From: Bradyrhizobium prioriisuperbiae
GTDB taxonomy: Bacteria; Pseudomonadota; Alphaproteobacteria; Rhizobiales; Xanthobacteraceae
Direction: 5' to 3'
Length of the DNA: 64,000 bases
Assembly: GCF_032397745.1 (NCBI RefSeq)
Contig: NZ_CP135921.1
Location: 1,240,001-1,304,000 of the forward strand
Part shown: piece after piece, positions 35,568 through 44,685 of the stretch
Layout of the letters: every line of letters begins with the position of its first letter
Position numbering within the stretch: the stretch's first letter is position 1
The notes under the pieces: generated by a model
Seen by the model: the letters and a program-made list of their open reading frames with translations, nothing else
Told to the model about the DNA's origin: nothing
The model's database searches: none
Program-made: the position numbers and the translations under genes

Positions 35568-36841
35568 TGATGACCACAGCCACCAGCCGCCATGTTGCGA
35601 TCATCGGCGCCGGCGCCGTCGGCGTGGTCAGCGCCATCGAGGCGCTGCGCGACGGCCATCGTGTCACTCTGATCGATCCGGGCGAGCCCGGCGGTGAGCA
35701 GGCGGCGAGTTACGGCAATGCCGGCTGGCTGTCGTCGCATTCGGTGATCCCGCCGTCCGAGCCAGGGGTGTGGAAGAAGGTTCCCGGCTATCTGATGGAT
35801 CCGCTGGGACCGCTGGCGATCCGCTGGTCTTATCTGCCGAAGGTGCTGCCCTGGTTGGTGCAGTACCTGCTGTCCGGCTGGACCGAGGCGCGGGTGGAAA
35901 AGACAGCCTGGGCCTTGCGCGACCTGCTGAAGGACGCACCGAAGCTGCACAAGGTTCTCGCCGACGAAGCCGGCGTCAGTGAATTGATCGAGCGCAACGG
36001 CGTGATGCACGTGTATCCGTCACGCGCGCCGTTCGACGGCGACCTCGGCTGGCGCATCCGCAAGCGCGTCGGCATTCAATGGCTGGAGCTCAATGCCGAT
36101 GAAATGCGCCAGCGCGAGCCGGATCTCGATCCGCGCTACACTTTCGGTGTGCTGGTGGAAGAAGCCGGCCGCTGCCGCAATCCCGGCGGCTATGTCGCGG
36201 CGCTGGCGGCGCATGCGATGGCGCAGGGCGCCGAGATCGTCAAGGCGCACGCGAAGGGCTTCAGGATCGACAACGGCAAACTGGTCTCGGTCATCACCGA
36301 CAGCGGCGAGATCAGCTGCGATGCAGCTGTGATCGCGGCCGGCGCCCGCTCCAAAGCGCTGGCTGCCTCGATCGGCGACCCGCTGCCGCTGGAAACCGAA
36401 CGCGGTTATCATGTAATGATCACCGATCCCGGCACCGGCCCGCGCACCTCAATGATGGCCTCCGACGCCAAGATGGTGATCAACTGGACCGACAAGGGCC
36501 TGCGCGCCGCCGGCCAAGTGGAATTCGCCGGTGTCGATGCCGCGCCGAACTGGAAACGCGCCGAGATCCTGCGCGAGAACCTGATCGGCATGTTTCCCAA
36601 ACTGCCGAAATCGATTTCCCCTGATCGCATCAAGGTCTGGCTCGGGCACCGGCCCAGCATGCCCGACGGCCGCCCCTGCATCGGCCATGCTCGCGCCACG
36701 CGCGACATCGTCTATGCCTTCGGCCACGGCCATGTCGGCCTGGTCGGCTCGGCGCGTACCGGCCGGCTGGTCGCGCAGCTTGTGAGCGGCCGCGATCCGG
36801 AGATTCCGCTCGCACCGTTCGCCCCCACGCGTTTCCTCTGA
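35567..36841 (+). CDS. FAD-dependent oxidoreductase (DadA-like D-amino acid dehydrogenase family)
   Basis: A 424-residue flavoprotein. The dinucleotide-binding motif IIGAGAVGVVSAIE is near residues 12-25, followed by SYGNAGWLS, which is typical of DadA and D-hydroxyproline dehydrogenases. The C-terminal region has WLGHRPSMPDGRPCIG and FGHGHVGLVGSARTG, also family motifs. Members oxidise D- or N-substituted amino acids and pass electrons to the respiratory chain. The first of two adjacent ATGs overlaps the ThDP gene stop. The RidA gene upstream would deal with the imine product. Confidence 0.93.
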   Translation: MMTTATSRHVAIIGAGAVGVVSAIEALRDGHRVTLIDPGEPGGEQAASYGNAGWLSSHSVIPPSEPGVWKKVPGYLMDPLGPLAIRWSYLPKVLPWLVQYLLSGWTEARVEKTAWALRDLLKDAPKLHKVLADEAGVSELIERNGVMHVYPSRAPFDGDLGWRIRKRVGIQWLELNADEMRQREPDLDPRYTFGVLVEEAGRCRNPGGYVAALAAHAMAQGAEIVKAHAKGFRIDNGKLVSVITDSGEISCDAAVIAAGARSKALAASIGDPLPLETERGYHVMITDPGTGPRTSMMASDAKMVINWTDKGLRAAGQVEFAGVDAAPNWKRAEILRENLIGMFPKLPKSISPDRIKVWLGHRPSMPDGRPCIGHARATRDIVYAFGHGHVGLVGSARTGRLVAQLVSGRDPEIPLAPFAPTRFL

Positions 36842-36854
36842 CGAGACCTTCGAC

Positions 36855-37601
36855 ATGACCGCTCAGCCCATCGCATCCCCCTCTCGCATCGCCCGCGGCG
36901 GCAAGGCCATCTATGGCGCACCGCTCGGCATCTTGATGCTGGAGGCGAAGTTTCCGCGGATTCCCGGCGACATGGGCAACGGCACGACGTGGCCGTTTCC
37001 CGTGCTCTATCGCGTGGTCGACGGCGCCAGCCCGGAAAAGGTGGTGCTGAAAGGGGCTGCCGGCCTGCTGCCGGACTTCATCGACGCCGCCAGGGACTTG
37101 GTCCGGCTGGGCGCCGAGGCCATCACCACCAATTGCGGTTTCCTGTCGCTATTCCAGAAAGAGATTGCGGCTGCGGTCGGCGTGCCGGTCGCGACATCAT
37201 CGCTGATGCAGGTGCCATGGGTGCAGGCAACGCTGCCGCCCGGTAAACGCGTCGGCCTTGTCACCGTCTCCGGCTCGACCCTGACGCCGGCCCATCTCGA
37301 AGGCGCCGGCGTGCCGCTCGATACGCCGCTGGTCGGCACGGAAGGTGGCAAGGAATTCTTCCGCGTCCTGATCAAGGCCGAGAAGGAAGACATGGATGTC
37401 GCGCTGGCCGAGCAGGACGTGGTCAATGCCGGCAGGGAACTGGTGGCGAAAAACCCCGACGTCGGCGCCATCGTGCTGGAATGCACCAACATGCCGCCCT
37501 ACGCCGCCGCGCTGCAGGCCGCGGTCGGCCTGCCGGTCTACGACATTTATTCAATGATCACCTGGTTTCATGCGGGCCTGCGCCCGCGTGTGTTCGACTG
37601 A
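36855..37601 (+). CDS. Aspartate/glutamate racemase family protein
   Basis: A 248-residue Asp/Glu/hydantoin racemase-superfamily member. Two Cys lie where this family has its catalytic pair: ITTNCGFLS near residue 94 and VLECTNMPPY near residue 213. The N-terminal GAPLGILMLEAKFPR and the unusual PGDMGNGTTW suggest a divergent subgroup rather than true aspartate racemase. It lies 13 bases behind the FAD oxidoreductase. A role in turning the L form of the substrate into the D form that the oxidoreductase accepts is plausible but inferred. Confidence 0.88.
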   Translation: MTAQPIASPSRIARGGKAIYGAPLGILMLEAKFPRIPGDMGNGTTWPFPVLYRVVDGASPEKVVLKGAAGLLPDFIDAARDLVRLGAEAITTNCGFLSLFQKEIAAAVGVPVATSSLMQVPWVQATLPPGKRVGLVTVSGSTLTPAHLEGAGVPLDTPLVGTEGGKEFFRVLIKAEKEDMDVALAEQDVVNAGRELVAKNPDVGAIVLECTNMPPYAAALQAAVGLPVYDIYSMITWFHAGLRPRVFD

Positions 37602-37693
37602 TATCAGCCGCTCCACAGGCCGATGTCCCGGCTGCATTGCAAGAGCAGTCGCCGCATCGGTATATTGAACTCTGTTCGGGACGACATGCAGCG

Positions 37694-38398
37694 ATGGCAG
37701 AGAACGTGGAATTGAGCTCCGACAGCGTCGTCGACCGGGTTTATGAACAACTCAAGGCGATGGCGGTCAGCTATGAGCTGAAGCCGGGCGAACGGCTCAA
37801 CGAGGGCGAGCTCGCCAAGCGCCTCGGCGTCAGCCGCACACCCCTGCGCGAGGCACTGAACCGGCTGAACACCGAAGGCTTCCTGCGCTTTACCCCGGGC
37901 AAGGGCTTCTTCTGCCGTGAGCTCGACGCCCACGAGATTTTCGATCTCTACGAACTGCGCAAGTCGATCGAGGTGGCCTCGATCCGCCTCGCCATCAAGC
38001 GCGCCAAGGACGAGGATATCGACGCGCTGCTCGCCTTCCTCGACGCCACCGGCCCCGATCCCGGCGAGCGCAGCTCGGTGGAGCTGGTCGAGCTGGATGA
38101 GACGTTCCATGAGCGGCTGATGGCGATGTCAAACAACGCCGAAATGCTGCGCGTGCTGCGCAACGTCAACGCTCGCATCCGCTTCGTGCGCTGGATCGAC
38201 ATGGACCGCATCAACCGCTCCAACACCCAGGCCGAGCACCGCGCCGTGCTGCTGGGAGTCAGGGACCGCGACGAGGCCGCCTGTGTCGCCGTACTGGAGA
38301 AGCACATCGACCGCCGGCTGGACACCATCACCTCGGCGATCAAAGAGGGCTATGCCCAAATCTACATGCCTGCGGCGGCGCGGGCTGCAACGATCTGA
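37694..38398 (+). CDS. GntR family transcriptional regulator (FCD/FadR subgroup)
   Basis: A 234-residue regulator. The winged HTH is at residues about 12-75, with LNEGELAKRLGVSRTPLREAL and FLRFTPGKGFF. The C-terminal FCD domain (helical, EIFDLYELRKSIEVASIRLA, then HERLMAMSNNAEML, then EHRAVLLGVRDRD) has Asp/His residues that often bind metal and a carboxylate effector. The frame extends upstream to 37481 inside the racemase gene, but the ATG at 37694 fits the family start. As last gene of the operon it probably regulates the operon and the divergent TRAP genes. Confidence 0.93.
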   Translation: MAENVELSSDSVVDRVYEQLKAMAVSYELKPGERLNEGELAKRLGVSRTPLREALNRLNTEGFLRFTPGKGFFCRELDAHEIFDLYELRKSIEVASIRLAIKRAKDEDIDALLAFLDATGPDPGERSSVELVELDETFHERLMAMSNNAEMLRVLRNVNARIRFVRWIDMDRINRSNTQAEHRAVLLGVRDRDEAACVAVLEKHIDRRLDTITSAIKEGYAQIYMPAAARAATI

Positions 38399-38401
38399 TT
38401 T

Positions 38402-39316
38402 TTAGCGCAGATAACTCGCGAGATTCAGGCCCTGGATCTTGGCGATCGCGGAATAGGACGCGGTCAGCTGCGCCTGGTAGGTCGAAAGCTGCGCCGTCAC
38501 CGCCGCGACGTCGACACTGGTGAGGCTCGTGCCCAGCGTCTTGAGATACGACTGGTACTCGGTCTGCCCGGAACTCGCCGTCTCGATGGCGGAGGCGGCA
38601 TTGGCGAGCTTGGTCTGCACCACGCTCGTATCATCAAGCGCGGTCGACGCCAGCGCGAGGGCCTGACTTATCGTCGTGGAGTCCAGCGACGAACTGTTCG
38701 CCACCAGCTTGAGCGCGCGCAGAGCCTCCTCGAATCCGGTGTTGTCCGCGGTCACTCCGTAGGAGATCGTCTGGGAGTCGGAGACCCGGACCGACGCAGC
38801 CTGAGAGTCGCCCTGATAGTAGCTGGTGTCCGGTGTCGACGCCGAGGCGGTGTTGGCCGCGTAGGTCGAGTCGCTGAGATCGACCGGCGCGGTGTCGGTG
38901 CGCCCGCCGCTGAACACATACTCGCCGTTGTACTGGGTGTTCATCAGCCCCGCGATCTGCTCCATCATGGCCTGGGCGGACTGAATGGTGGACGCCGAAC
39001 CCGTGGCACTGCTCAGCGAGGCGCCGGTCAGCAGGCTGCGGAAATTGGTGATGACGTCGGCCATCGATCCCACCGCCGAATACATCACCTGCACCTTGCT
39101 GTCGGCGAGCGAGGACGCGTCGATATAGGACTGTGATCGCGCCACCGAGACCTGCAAGTTGATCACGTGCTGCGCCGTCGCACCGAGACCAGCGAAATCC
39201 GAGGAGATCAGGCCCGAGGCTTCCTGGATCTGCTGGTTCGCCATGGTCGCCTGCGTCCGCAACGCAGCGGTGATCATCTGATCGTTGATGGCGAAGGTCG
39301 CAACACGCATGGCCAT
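38402..39316 (-). CDS. flgL: Flagellar hook-associated protein 3 (FlgL)
   Basis: A 304-residue flagellin-like junction protein between hook and filament. The N-terminal MRVATFAINDQMITAALRTQ and the C-terminal coiled segment (ATYQAQLTASYSAIAKIQ-type, ending LASYLR) form the paired D0/D1 helices. The middle is Ser/Thr/Ala-rich. The ATG at 39316 has AAGGAC upstream; a second ATG two codons later is possible. It is ten bases downstream of flgK and convergent with the GntR gene, only three bases away. Confidence 0.9.
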   Translation of the reverse strand: MAMRVATFAINDQMITAALRTQATMANQQIQEASGLISSDFAGLGATAQHVINLQVSVARSQSYIDASSLADSKVQVMYSAVGSMADVITNFRSLLTGASLSSATGSASTIQSAQAMMEQIAGLMNTQYNGEYVFSGGRTDTAPVDLSDSTYAANTASASTPDTSYYQGDSQAASVRVSDSQTISYGVTADNTGFEEALRALKLVANSSSLDSTTISQALALASTALDDTSVVQTKLANAASAIETASSGQTEYQSYLKTLGTSLTSVDVAAVTAQLSTYQAQLTASYSAIAKIQGLNLASYLR

Positions 39317-39326
39317 GGGACTGTCC

Positions 39327-41105
39327 TTATGTTCCGGCGCTCTGGACCGCGGTGAGCAGCGAGGAGAACATCTCGTTGATGATCTGGATCAGCTGCGACG
39401 CCGCGCTGTACTTGTTCTGCAGCATGCTCAGGTTTGCCGTCTCCTCGTCAAGATTGACGCCGGACTGCGACGAGAGCGCGTTGGCGAAGGTCGACTGCGC
39501 GGTATTCTTCGCGGTGTAGGCGCTGGACGCTTGCGACGCCTTCGAGGCCGCGTTCGCCACAATCGCCGCCGCATAGTCGGTGAATGACTGGCTCGACCCG
39601 CCCAGGCCGCCCGCGGCCGCAAAACTGGTCGATCCCGTCAGCGCGCTATAGAGCGCATCCGACACGGTGGCCGAGCCTGCGCTCAACACCGTATCCCCTA
39701 CGTTCAGTGTCGACGACGAATCGAGCGTGGAAACGGCGAGCAGTCCGGTGTTGTTCAGAATGCTGCTGCTCACCGCGAAAGTCGCAGCACTGGTCCCAGT
39801 GACAAGGTCGTTCAGGCCGAAATAATCGGAAAAACCCTGCGCACCGCTGCCGATCGAGCTGGTCATCTCGTTGATGGCAACGCCACCACCGGACGTGGAG
39901 GTGTTGAGAACAAGATGGCCGTTGCCGTCGATCGACGCAGACACACCCGACGTGCTGGTCGTCCCATTGATCGCATCGACCAGATCACTGACGGTCGGAG
40001 GACTGCCGGCCACGGTCGACAGGTCCAAATCGGTGTAGGATTCGAGTACGCCCTGGCTGTTCGTCACCGCAAGCCGCACGGTTCCTGTCATGGGGGACAG
40101 CGTCGTCGTTGCGCTGACGCTGGTGGTGCCCGTCAGGGTCGAGGGCGGCGGTATCGCCGTTCCCTGGTTGTGAACCGAATTCAGGGTGGATGCCAGCTGA
40201 CTGGCGAGCTCGTCGAGCTGGCTCTGCGCCGCCGGCAGGGTGTTGTCGCGCAGGTTAACCAGCGCGCCGATATTGCCGGAGGTCATCTGCGACGTCACGT
40301 CGACGCCGTTGACCATGATGCCGTTGAAGGTAGTACCGGAGGTCACCTTGGCCGCCGGCGTATAGCTCAGCAGATGCGCCGAGGTGTCGACCAGCGCCTG
40401 TCCCGAGGTGGTATAGACCTGGAGATCACCGCTCGAATTGGTGAAGTAGCTCACATTCATCTGCGAGCCGATATCCTGCAGCGCGGTGTTGCGCTGGTCC
40501 TCCAGATCACCAGTCGGCTGACCGGAGGCCGCGGCCTGCTTGATCTGGGCGTTGAGGGTCGCGATCTGCTGCAGTTGCTGATTGACGTCGGTCACCGCCG
40601 AGGAAATGTCATGGTCGGCGTTTGCGCGCAGGGTCTGGATGCCGCTCGAGGTCTCGCGCAGTTGCGAAGCGACCGCGTCGAGCGAGCTGACGACGTTGGC
40701 CTGTAGCGACGAACTGCTGGGCGTGCCCTGGAGCGCCGAGATCGCCGATTCCAGCGATGCCAGCGAGTTCGCCAGCGACGTTCCTGTCGAGCTGTTGGAG
40801 CTGCTGGAGGTGCTGCCGTAGAGCGCCTGCAGTTGATTCAGATAACTGTTCGTTGTGTCGGCGGAGCCAAGATCCGAGGTCGCGCCGATCAGCGACTTCA
40901 GGAGCAGCTTGTTGACACTGCTGGTGATGCCGGTCACCACCACGCCGGTGCCGACGCCCCCCGTCACGACCGACGACTGGTTCGCGGTCTTCTCGGTGTA
41001 GCCCTTGGTATCGGCATTGGCGATGTTCGCCGATGCGACGCTGATCTGAACCTGCGTCGTCATCAGCCCGCTGAATGCGATGCTTCGTGCGATATCAAGC
41101 GACAT
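39327..41105 (-). CDS. flgK: Flagellar hook-associated protein 1 (FlgK)
   Basis: A 592-residue protein that caps the hook and joins it to the filament. The N-terminus (LDIARSIAFSGLMTTQVQIS, then VASANIANADTKGYTEKTA) has the flagellar rod/hook motif ANxxTxGY. The C-terminus (QNKYSAASQLIQIINEMFSSLL) is the matching helix. The long central part is Ser/Thr-rich and low in charge. GAGGGG precedes the ATG at 41105. It is cotranscribed with flgL and lies downstream of flgE and two small genes. Confidence 0.95.
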   Translation of the reverse strand: MSLDIARSIAFSGLMTTQVQISVASANIANADTKGYTEKTANQSSVVTGGVGTGVVVTGITSSVNKLLLKSLIGATSDLGSADTTNSYLNQLQALYGSTSSSSNSSTGTSLANSLASLESAISALQGTPSSSSLQANVVSSLDAVASQLRETSSGIQTLRANADHDISSAVTDVNQQLQQIATLNAQIKQAAASGQPTGDLEDQRNTALQDIGSQMNVSYFTNSSGDLQVYTTSGQALVDTSAHLLSYTPAAKVTSGTTFNGIMVNGVDVTSQMTSGNIGALVNLRDNTLPAAQSQLDELASQLASTLNSVHNQGTAIPPPSTLTGTTSVSATTTLSPMTGTVRLAVTNSQGVLESYTDLDLSTVAGSPPTVSDLVDAINGTTSTSGVSASIDGNGHLVLNTSTSGGGVAINEMTSSIGSGAQGFSDYFGLNDLVTGTSAATFAVSSSILNNTGLLAVSTLDSSSTLNVGDTVLSAGSATVSDALYSALTGSTSFAAAGGLGGSSQSFTDYAAAIVANAASKASQASSAYTAKNTAQSTFANALSSQSGVNLDEETANLSMLQNKYSAASQLIQIINEMFSSLLTAVQSAGT

Positions 41106-41131
41106 GGCTGCCCCTCACACTCAAGAATTCG

Positions 41132-41590
41132 TCACGCCCGCACGTTGGTGCCGCAGGACATCGCATGCCCCGCCAACCGCCCGCTCGCGCCATAGGGCGA
41201 AACGTTCGATATCTGCTCGCGGATCGCCTGCATCACCGCATCGATCCGCCGGTTGCTGGCATCGATGGCGGCGCGCAGCCGCATCACGTTCTCGTCCATC
41301 GAGGATCGCAGCCGCAGGATCCGCTCCATCAGGTCTTCCCTGAGCTGGCGGTCCTGAACATCCAGGCTCACGGCCCTTGCGGAGCATTCCGCCACCCGCT
41401 GCTCGAACAGATCGGCCAGGCGGTTCTTCTCGTCGACCTGCTTCAGCCGGGAGGCCGGCAATCCCTTGGCGAGCTCGACATTCTCGTCGATGACGACCGC
41501 GATCAGATCGTCGATCAGCGCGATCAGCGACCTGACGCGATCATCGGTCGCGGCGGGAAGGCTGGACTTGATGTGGCGCACCGAACTCAT
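41132..41590 (-). CDS. FlgN-like flagellar chaperone candidate
   Basis: A 152-residue soluble, charged, mostly helical protein; AAGGAG lies eight bases before the ATG at 41590. The central part has heptad-like spacing (ENVELAKGLPASRLKQVDEKNRL in parts, then LFEQRVAECS and MERILRLRSSMDENVMRLR). Size, coiled-coil nature and position directly upstream of flgK fit FlgN, the export chaperone of FlgK and FlgL. Sequence identity to FlgN cannot be claimed by eye. The frame continues to 41674 but the added part overlaps nothing recognisable. Confidence 0.55.
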   Translation of the reverse strand: MSSVRHIKSSLPAATDDRVRSLIALIDDLIAVVIDENVELAKGLPASRLKQVDEKNRLADLFEQRVAECSARAVSLDVQDRQLREDLMERILRLRSSMDENVMRLRAAIDASNRRIDAVMQAIREQISNVSPYGASGRLAGHAMSCGTNVRA

Positions 41591-41606
41591 GTGTTGGCTC
41601 CTTGGA

Positions 41607-41876
41607 TTATTGCTCGCCTCGAAGCGGCTGCTGTCGTGTCGGTCTCGCGGAACGCGCATAGGCGCTCGCCGCATGAACCCTCGCGGCGGACTGCCGCATG
41701 TCCTCGTCCAATCGTTTGCATTCGAGCATGAGACCGTGCCGCACCGCCTGAATGTCGTCGAGCAGCGCCAGAATTTTGGCGCGATCGCCGTCCAGATCGG
41801 ACGACTGAGCGAGTGCCGTCAGGCGCCGCAGGCGCCAGATCAGGGCTTCGCCTTTGCCTGGTGCGGAAGAGGTCAT
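41607..41876 (-). CDS. Small flagellar-locus protein, unknown function
   Basis: An 89-residue helical protein without signal peptide or membrane segment (GEALIWRLRRLTALAQSSDL in the first half, LLDDIQAVRHGLMLECKRLDED in the second). It sits two bases behind flgE and 16 bases before the FlgN-like gene, with GAGG upstream of its ATG. Expression with the hook genes is therefore likely. It may be a chaperone or regulator of hook-protein export, but nothing in the sequence shows this. Confidence 0.6.
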   Translation of the reverse strand: MTSSAPGKGEALIWRLRRLTALAQSSDLDGDRAKILALLDDIQAVRHGLMLECKRLDEDMRQSAARVHAASAYARSARPTRQQPLRGEQ

Positions 41877-41878
41877 AG

Positions 41879-43162
41879 CTACCTCATGGCCGAAATCAGC
41901 GTATCGAACATCTTGTTGACGGTGGTGATGACCTGGGACGCCGCCGAATACGCCTGCTGCGCAGAGATCATGTTGCTGAACTGGCCATTCGTGTCGGTGG
42001 TGCTGGATTCCAGTTCGCTGCCGTAGATGGTGCCGGCGCCGTTCTGGCCCGAGGTCTGCAGTGACACGTTGCCGGACGATGCGGTGGCCGCGTACATGCC
42101 GTTGCTCTTGGCCTCCAGTCCGTTGGGATCGTTGAAGGTCGCGACCGGAATCTTGTAGATCGCGATGGTCTGGCCGTTGGAATAGGTGGCGTTGACGGCC
42201 CCATCCTTGCCGACGGAGACGCTGCTGAGCTTGCCGTAAGGCAGGCCGTCGGAGGAGATGCTGGTGGTGTTGACCGTCGGGGTGGTCTCGCCCGACGCAT
42301 ATTGCGTCAGTCCGTCAGTTCCACCTGCCGTGCCGAGATTCAATGTAATCGTGCTGCTGCCAGCTCCATCGGTCCAGGCGACGTCGAACGTCGGCGAGGT
42401 CGTCGGAGTGGCCAACGAGCCATCGGAATTGAAAGTGATGGTGATCGGGCTGCCGCTCGAGATCGATCCGGTGGACGTCGTGCTGTCGCTCGACAGCGTC
42501 GGATCCCCCAGCGTCGCCGTCCATGTGTTGGACGCTGTCTTCTCCCAGGTGACCTGGATCGAGCTGGCGGTTCCGAGCGAGTCGTACACCGTCATCGAAC
42601 TGGAGTAGGTGGTGGTGGGCGTGGTGGTGCTGCCGATGACAGCGTCGGCCGGCAGGTTCGCCGCGATCGTGGTGGTGGTGGTCGCGCTGCCGCTGGTGGC
42701 CGCGACGGTGGTGTCGATCGGCACCAGATTGCCGGCGGACGCACCACCGGTCACATTGCCCGACGAGTCGGTGCGCCAGCCCATCAGATAGTAGCCGTTG
42801 TTCTGGAGATAGCCATCCTTGTCGATGGTGAAGGCGCCGTTGCGGGTGTACAGCGTGGTGCCGCCGGTGGTCGCGGTGGTCACCGGGAAAAAGCCGTTAC
42901 CCTGGATCGCCACGTCGGTGGCGTTGGTGGTGGTCGCGAGCAGGCCCTGCTGGCTGATGTTGGCGCGACCGGACACCGTGACGCCGCCCGACGAGTACTG
43001 CTGCGCGCTCGACGACCCCGTCACCATGGAGGCAAACATCGCCGACGTGGTCTTGTAGCCGGTGGTATCGGTATTGGCGATGTTGTCGCTGATCATCGCA
43101 AGCGACTGGCTCTGGGAGCTGAGCGCCGAAATCGCCGAGGAAAGTGCACCGCTGAGACTCAT
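41879..43162 (-). CDS. flgE: Flagellar hook protein FlgE
   Basis: A 427-residue structural protein of the hook. The N-terminus LSGALSSAISALSSQSQSLA is followed by MISDNIANTDTTGYKTTS, the rod/hook signature. FlgE-type segments are GNGFFPVTT (usually GxGFFxV) and LYTRNGAFTIDKDGYLQN. The C-terminus (QAYSAASQVITTVNKMFDTLI) is the matching helix. The middle is strongly Thr/Ser/Gly-rich with almost no charge. GGAG precedes the ATG. It follows flgD by 18 bases. Confidence 0.95.
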   Translation of the reverse strand: MSLSGALSSAISALSSQSQSLAMISDNIANTDTTGYKTTSAMFASMVTGSSSAQQYSSGGVTVSGRANISQQGLLATTTNATDVAIQGNGFFPVTTATTGGTTLYTRNGAFTIDKDGYLQNNGYYLMGWRTDSSGNVTGGASAGNLVPIDTTVAATSGSATTTTTIAANLPADAVIGSTTTPTTTYSSSMTVYDSLGTASSIQVTWEKTASNTWTATLGDPTLSSDSTTSTGSISSGSPITITFNSDGSLATPTTSPTFDVAWTDGAGSSTITLNLGTAGGTDGLTQYASGETTPTVNTTSISSDGLPYGKLSSVSVGKDGAVNATYSNGQTIAIYKIPVATFNDPNGLEAKSNGMYAATASSGNVSLQTSGQNGAGTIYGSELESSTTDTNGQFSNMISAQQAYSAASQVITTVNKMFDTLISAMR

Positions 43163-43180
43163 GATCGAACTCCGAAGATG

Positions 43181-43837
43181 TTAGGATTTGACCGCAATGA
43201 TGTTGCTTGCGCTGACGGAGACGCCGTCGACGGTCAGCGCCGGCGTGCTGCTCGACGCATCGATGCCGGTCACCGTCCCGGTGATGGTGGTGTAGCCGTA
43301 GACGGAGTTGCCGGCGGAATCGGTCGCGGTCACGCTCATGGTGTACTGGCCGCCGTCGCTGAGCTGCGTTCCGTCGGTGGTCTGGCCGTTCCAGGTGAAG
43401 CTGTTCGAACCGGCATTGCCGGTGCCGGTGCCGCTCCAGACCGTGTTGCCCGAGGAATCCTGGATGCTGAGCTTGACGTTCGCCGCGGACGAATTCAGCG
43501 AATATCCGTATGTCGCCGACCCGCCGGTCAAGGTTGCCGTATCGGTCTTGGCTTCCACGGTGTGGCCGATGTAATTGACCGAGTTCAGGGTGACGAGGCT
43601 GCTGAACGAGCTCGCCAGCGAGGTCAAGCTGGTGTTGATCGACTGCTGCTCGTTGAAGTTCGCGTAGGACGTCAGCTGATTGATGAAATCGGTAGTGCTC
43701 GTCGCATTGAGCGGATCCTGGTTCTGCAACTCGCTGACCAGCAGATTGAGGAAATCGGTCGATGAGAGCGCGGACGAACTCGACGACGAGGATGTCGTCG
43801 CTGTGCTCGAGCTCGAAGCGGCTGCGGAAACGGTCAT
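43181..43837 (-). CDS. flgD: Flagellar hook assembly protein FlgD
   Basis: A 218-residue scaffold (cap) protein for hook assembly. The N-terminal conserved region DFLNLLVSELQNQDPLNATSTTDF (given here as DFLNLLVSELQNQDPLN) is diagnostic, followed by FINQLTSYANFNEQQSINTSL. The rest contains the FlgD Ig-like and tudor-like parts, with GNTVWSG and a C-terminal VDGVSVSASNI. The stretch before it (first 25 residues) is almost all Ser/Thr. It is the first gene of the flgD-flgE-flgK-flgL group. Confidence 0.94.
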   Translation of the reverse strand: MTVSAAASSSSTATTSSSSSSSALSSTDFLNLLVSELQNQDPLNATSTTDFINQLTSYANFNEQQSINTSLTSLASSFSSLVTLNSVNYIGHTVEAKTDTATLTGGSATYGYSLNSSAANVKLSIQDSSGNTVWSGTGTGNAGSNSFTWNGQTTDGTQLSDGGQYTMSVTATDSAGNSVYGYTTITGTVTGIDASSSTPALTVDGVSVSASNIIAVKS

Positions 43838-44226
43838 GACATGCTCCGGCGGCTTCCGCCACGCGCGGCGGCGGGAAGCGAAGATCGTGTGGTTTGCGGT
43901 CGTGGGTGTCGTTCGCAGATGAAACGGACGGCGCGGAGAAATCAGGCGACTTTTTCACGCACCCTGGAATGCGATCCGTGATGAAAAACCCCTAATGAAA
44001 ACCGGCAAAACTTGCCGATGCCGCGTGGGCAAAAAGCGCGGCGGCATGATCATCTGAAGCGAATACGATGATGGGCGAAATCTCTCGCGCGACATGACGG
44101 CAATCGGCCGCTATGGTTCGCGCGTGTCGTCGCCGACGGTCCGGCGATCACCTTGCCGTTATGATGATTTCAGGGAATTCGATAAGCCGGAGCCGCTGAC
44201 GGCAGGGTCCGTCTTGCCGGGCGCTG
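43838..44226. promoter_or_regulatory. Promoter region of flgD with a short palindrome
   Basis: About 390 bases without a supportable gene. CGGCAA-AAC-TTGCCG at 44003-44017 is a perfect short inverted repeat, 166 bases before the flgD start. ATGCCGCG at 44018 can pair with CGCGGCGGCAT at 44038 with a bulge. I could not place a convincing sigma-54 or FliA promoter: the GG-GC spacing of the palindrome is too short for sigma-54. Confidence 0.4.
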
Positions 44227-44517
44227 TCAGCGCCTGTCCGCGCTGTTCACGCAGGCATCCGCGGCATCAGGCGCGGGGGACGTCGGTTCCGAAGTTTGCT
44301 GCAATGCAGCCGAAACGATTCGCTCGGCCAGGCCAGCCGGGGCCTTGATCGGGGGAGCGGACAAGGCGCGTCGCAGCACCCCGGCGGCGTCGAGGACAGT
44401 CCGGGCGTGATCCGATGTTTCTAGCAGTTGCGCGGCGGCCACGCGCTGCGGTTCCGGCCAGAGCGACATATCCTCGCCCAGCCGGTCGATGAGATCTTCA
44501 AACTCCGCAACGTCCAT
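44227..44517 (-). CDS. Small conserved protein of the sigma-factor-companion type
   Basis: A 96-residue soluble protein. The start (DVAEFEDLIDRLGEDMSLWPEPQRVAAAQLL, here in parts FEDLIDRLGEDMSLWP and AAAQLLETS) resembles short alphaproteobacterial proteins encoded next to ECF sigma factors, in which a LxRxGxDxxxWP motif opens the protein. No membrane segment follows, so it would not be a classic membrane anti-sigma factor. It lies 170 bases downstream of fliS and far from the ECF sigma gene at 47831, with flagellin, fliD and fliS in between. Function not established. Confidence 0.55.
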   Translation of the reverse strand: MDVAEFEDLIDRLGEDMSLWPEPQRVAAAQLLETSDHARTVLDAAGVLRRALSAPPIKAPAGLAERIVSAALQQTSEPTSPAPDAADACVNSADRR

Positions 44518-44685
44518 CGTCCGCCAAACCCCAATCGGCGTCGTATCCCTGCGGGAGTCATAGAAGATATTCGCTGGTGCCGCTACCCGGCAGCGGCCGT
44601 CACCCCCAGCCGCTGGGGCCGGTGCGGCGTTCGGGCACGCCTATGCGCCCTTGGCGGGACGCTCCGCTCGCGTCCGGGACCGATC

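Noticed and set aside
44003..44017. Sigma-54 promoter upstream of flgD
   Set aside because: The GG and GC dinucleotides are only eight bases apart instead of ten; the tract is a short palindrome.
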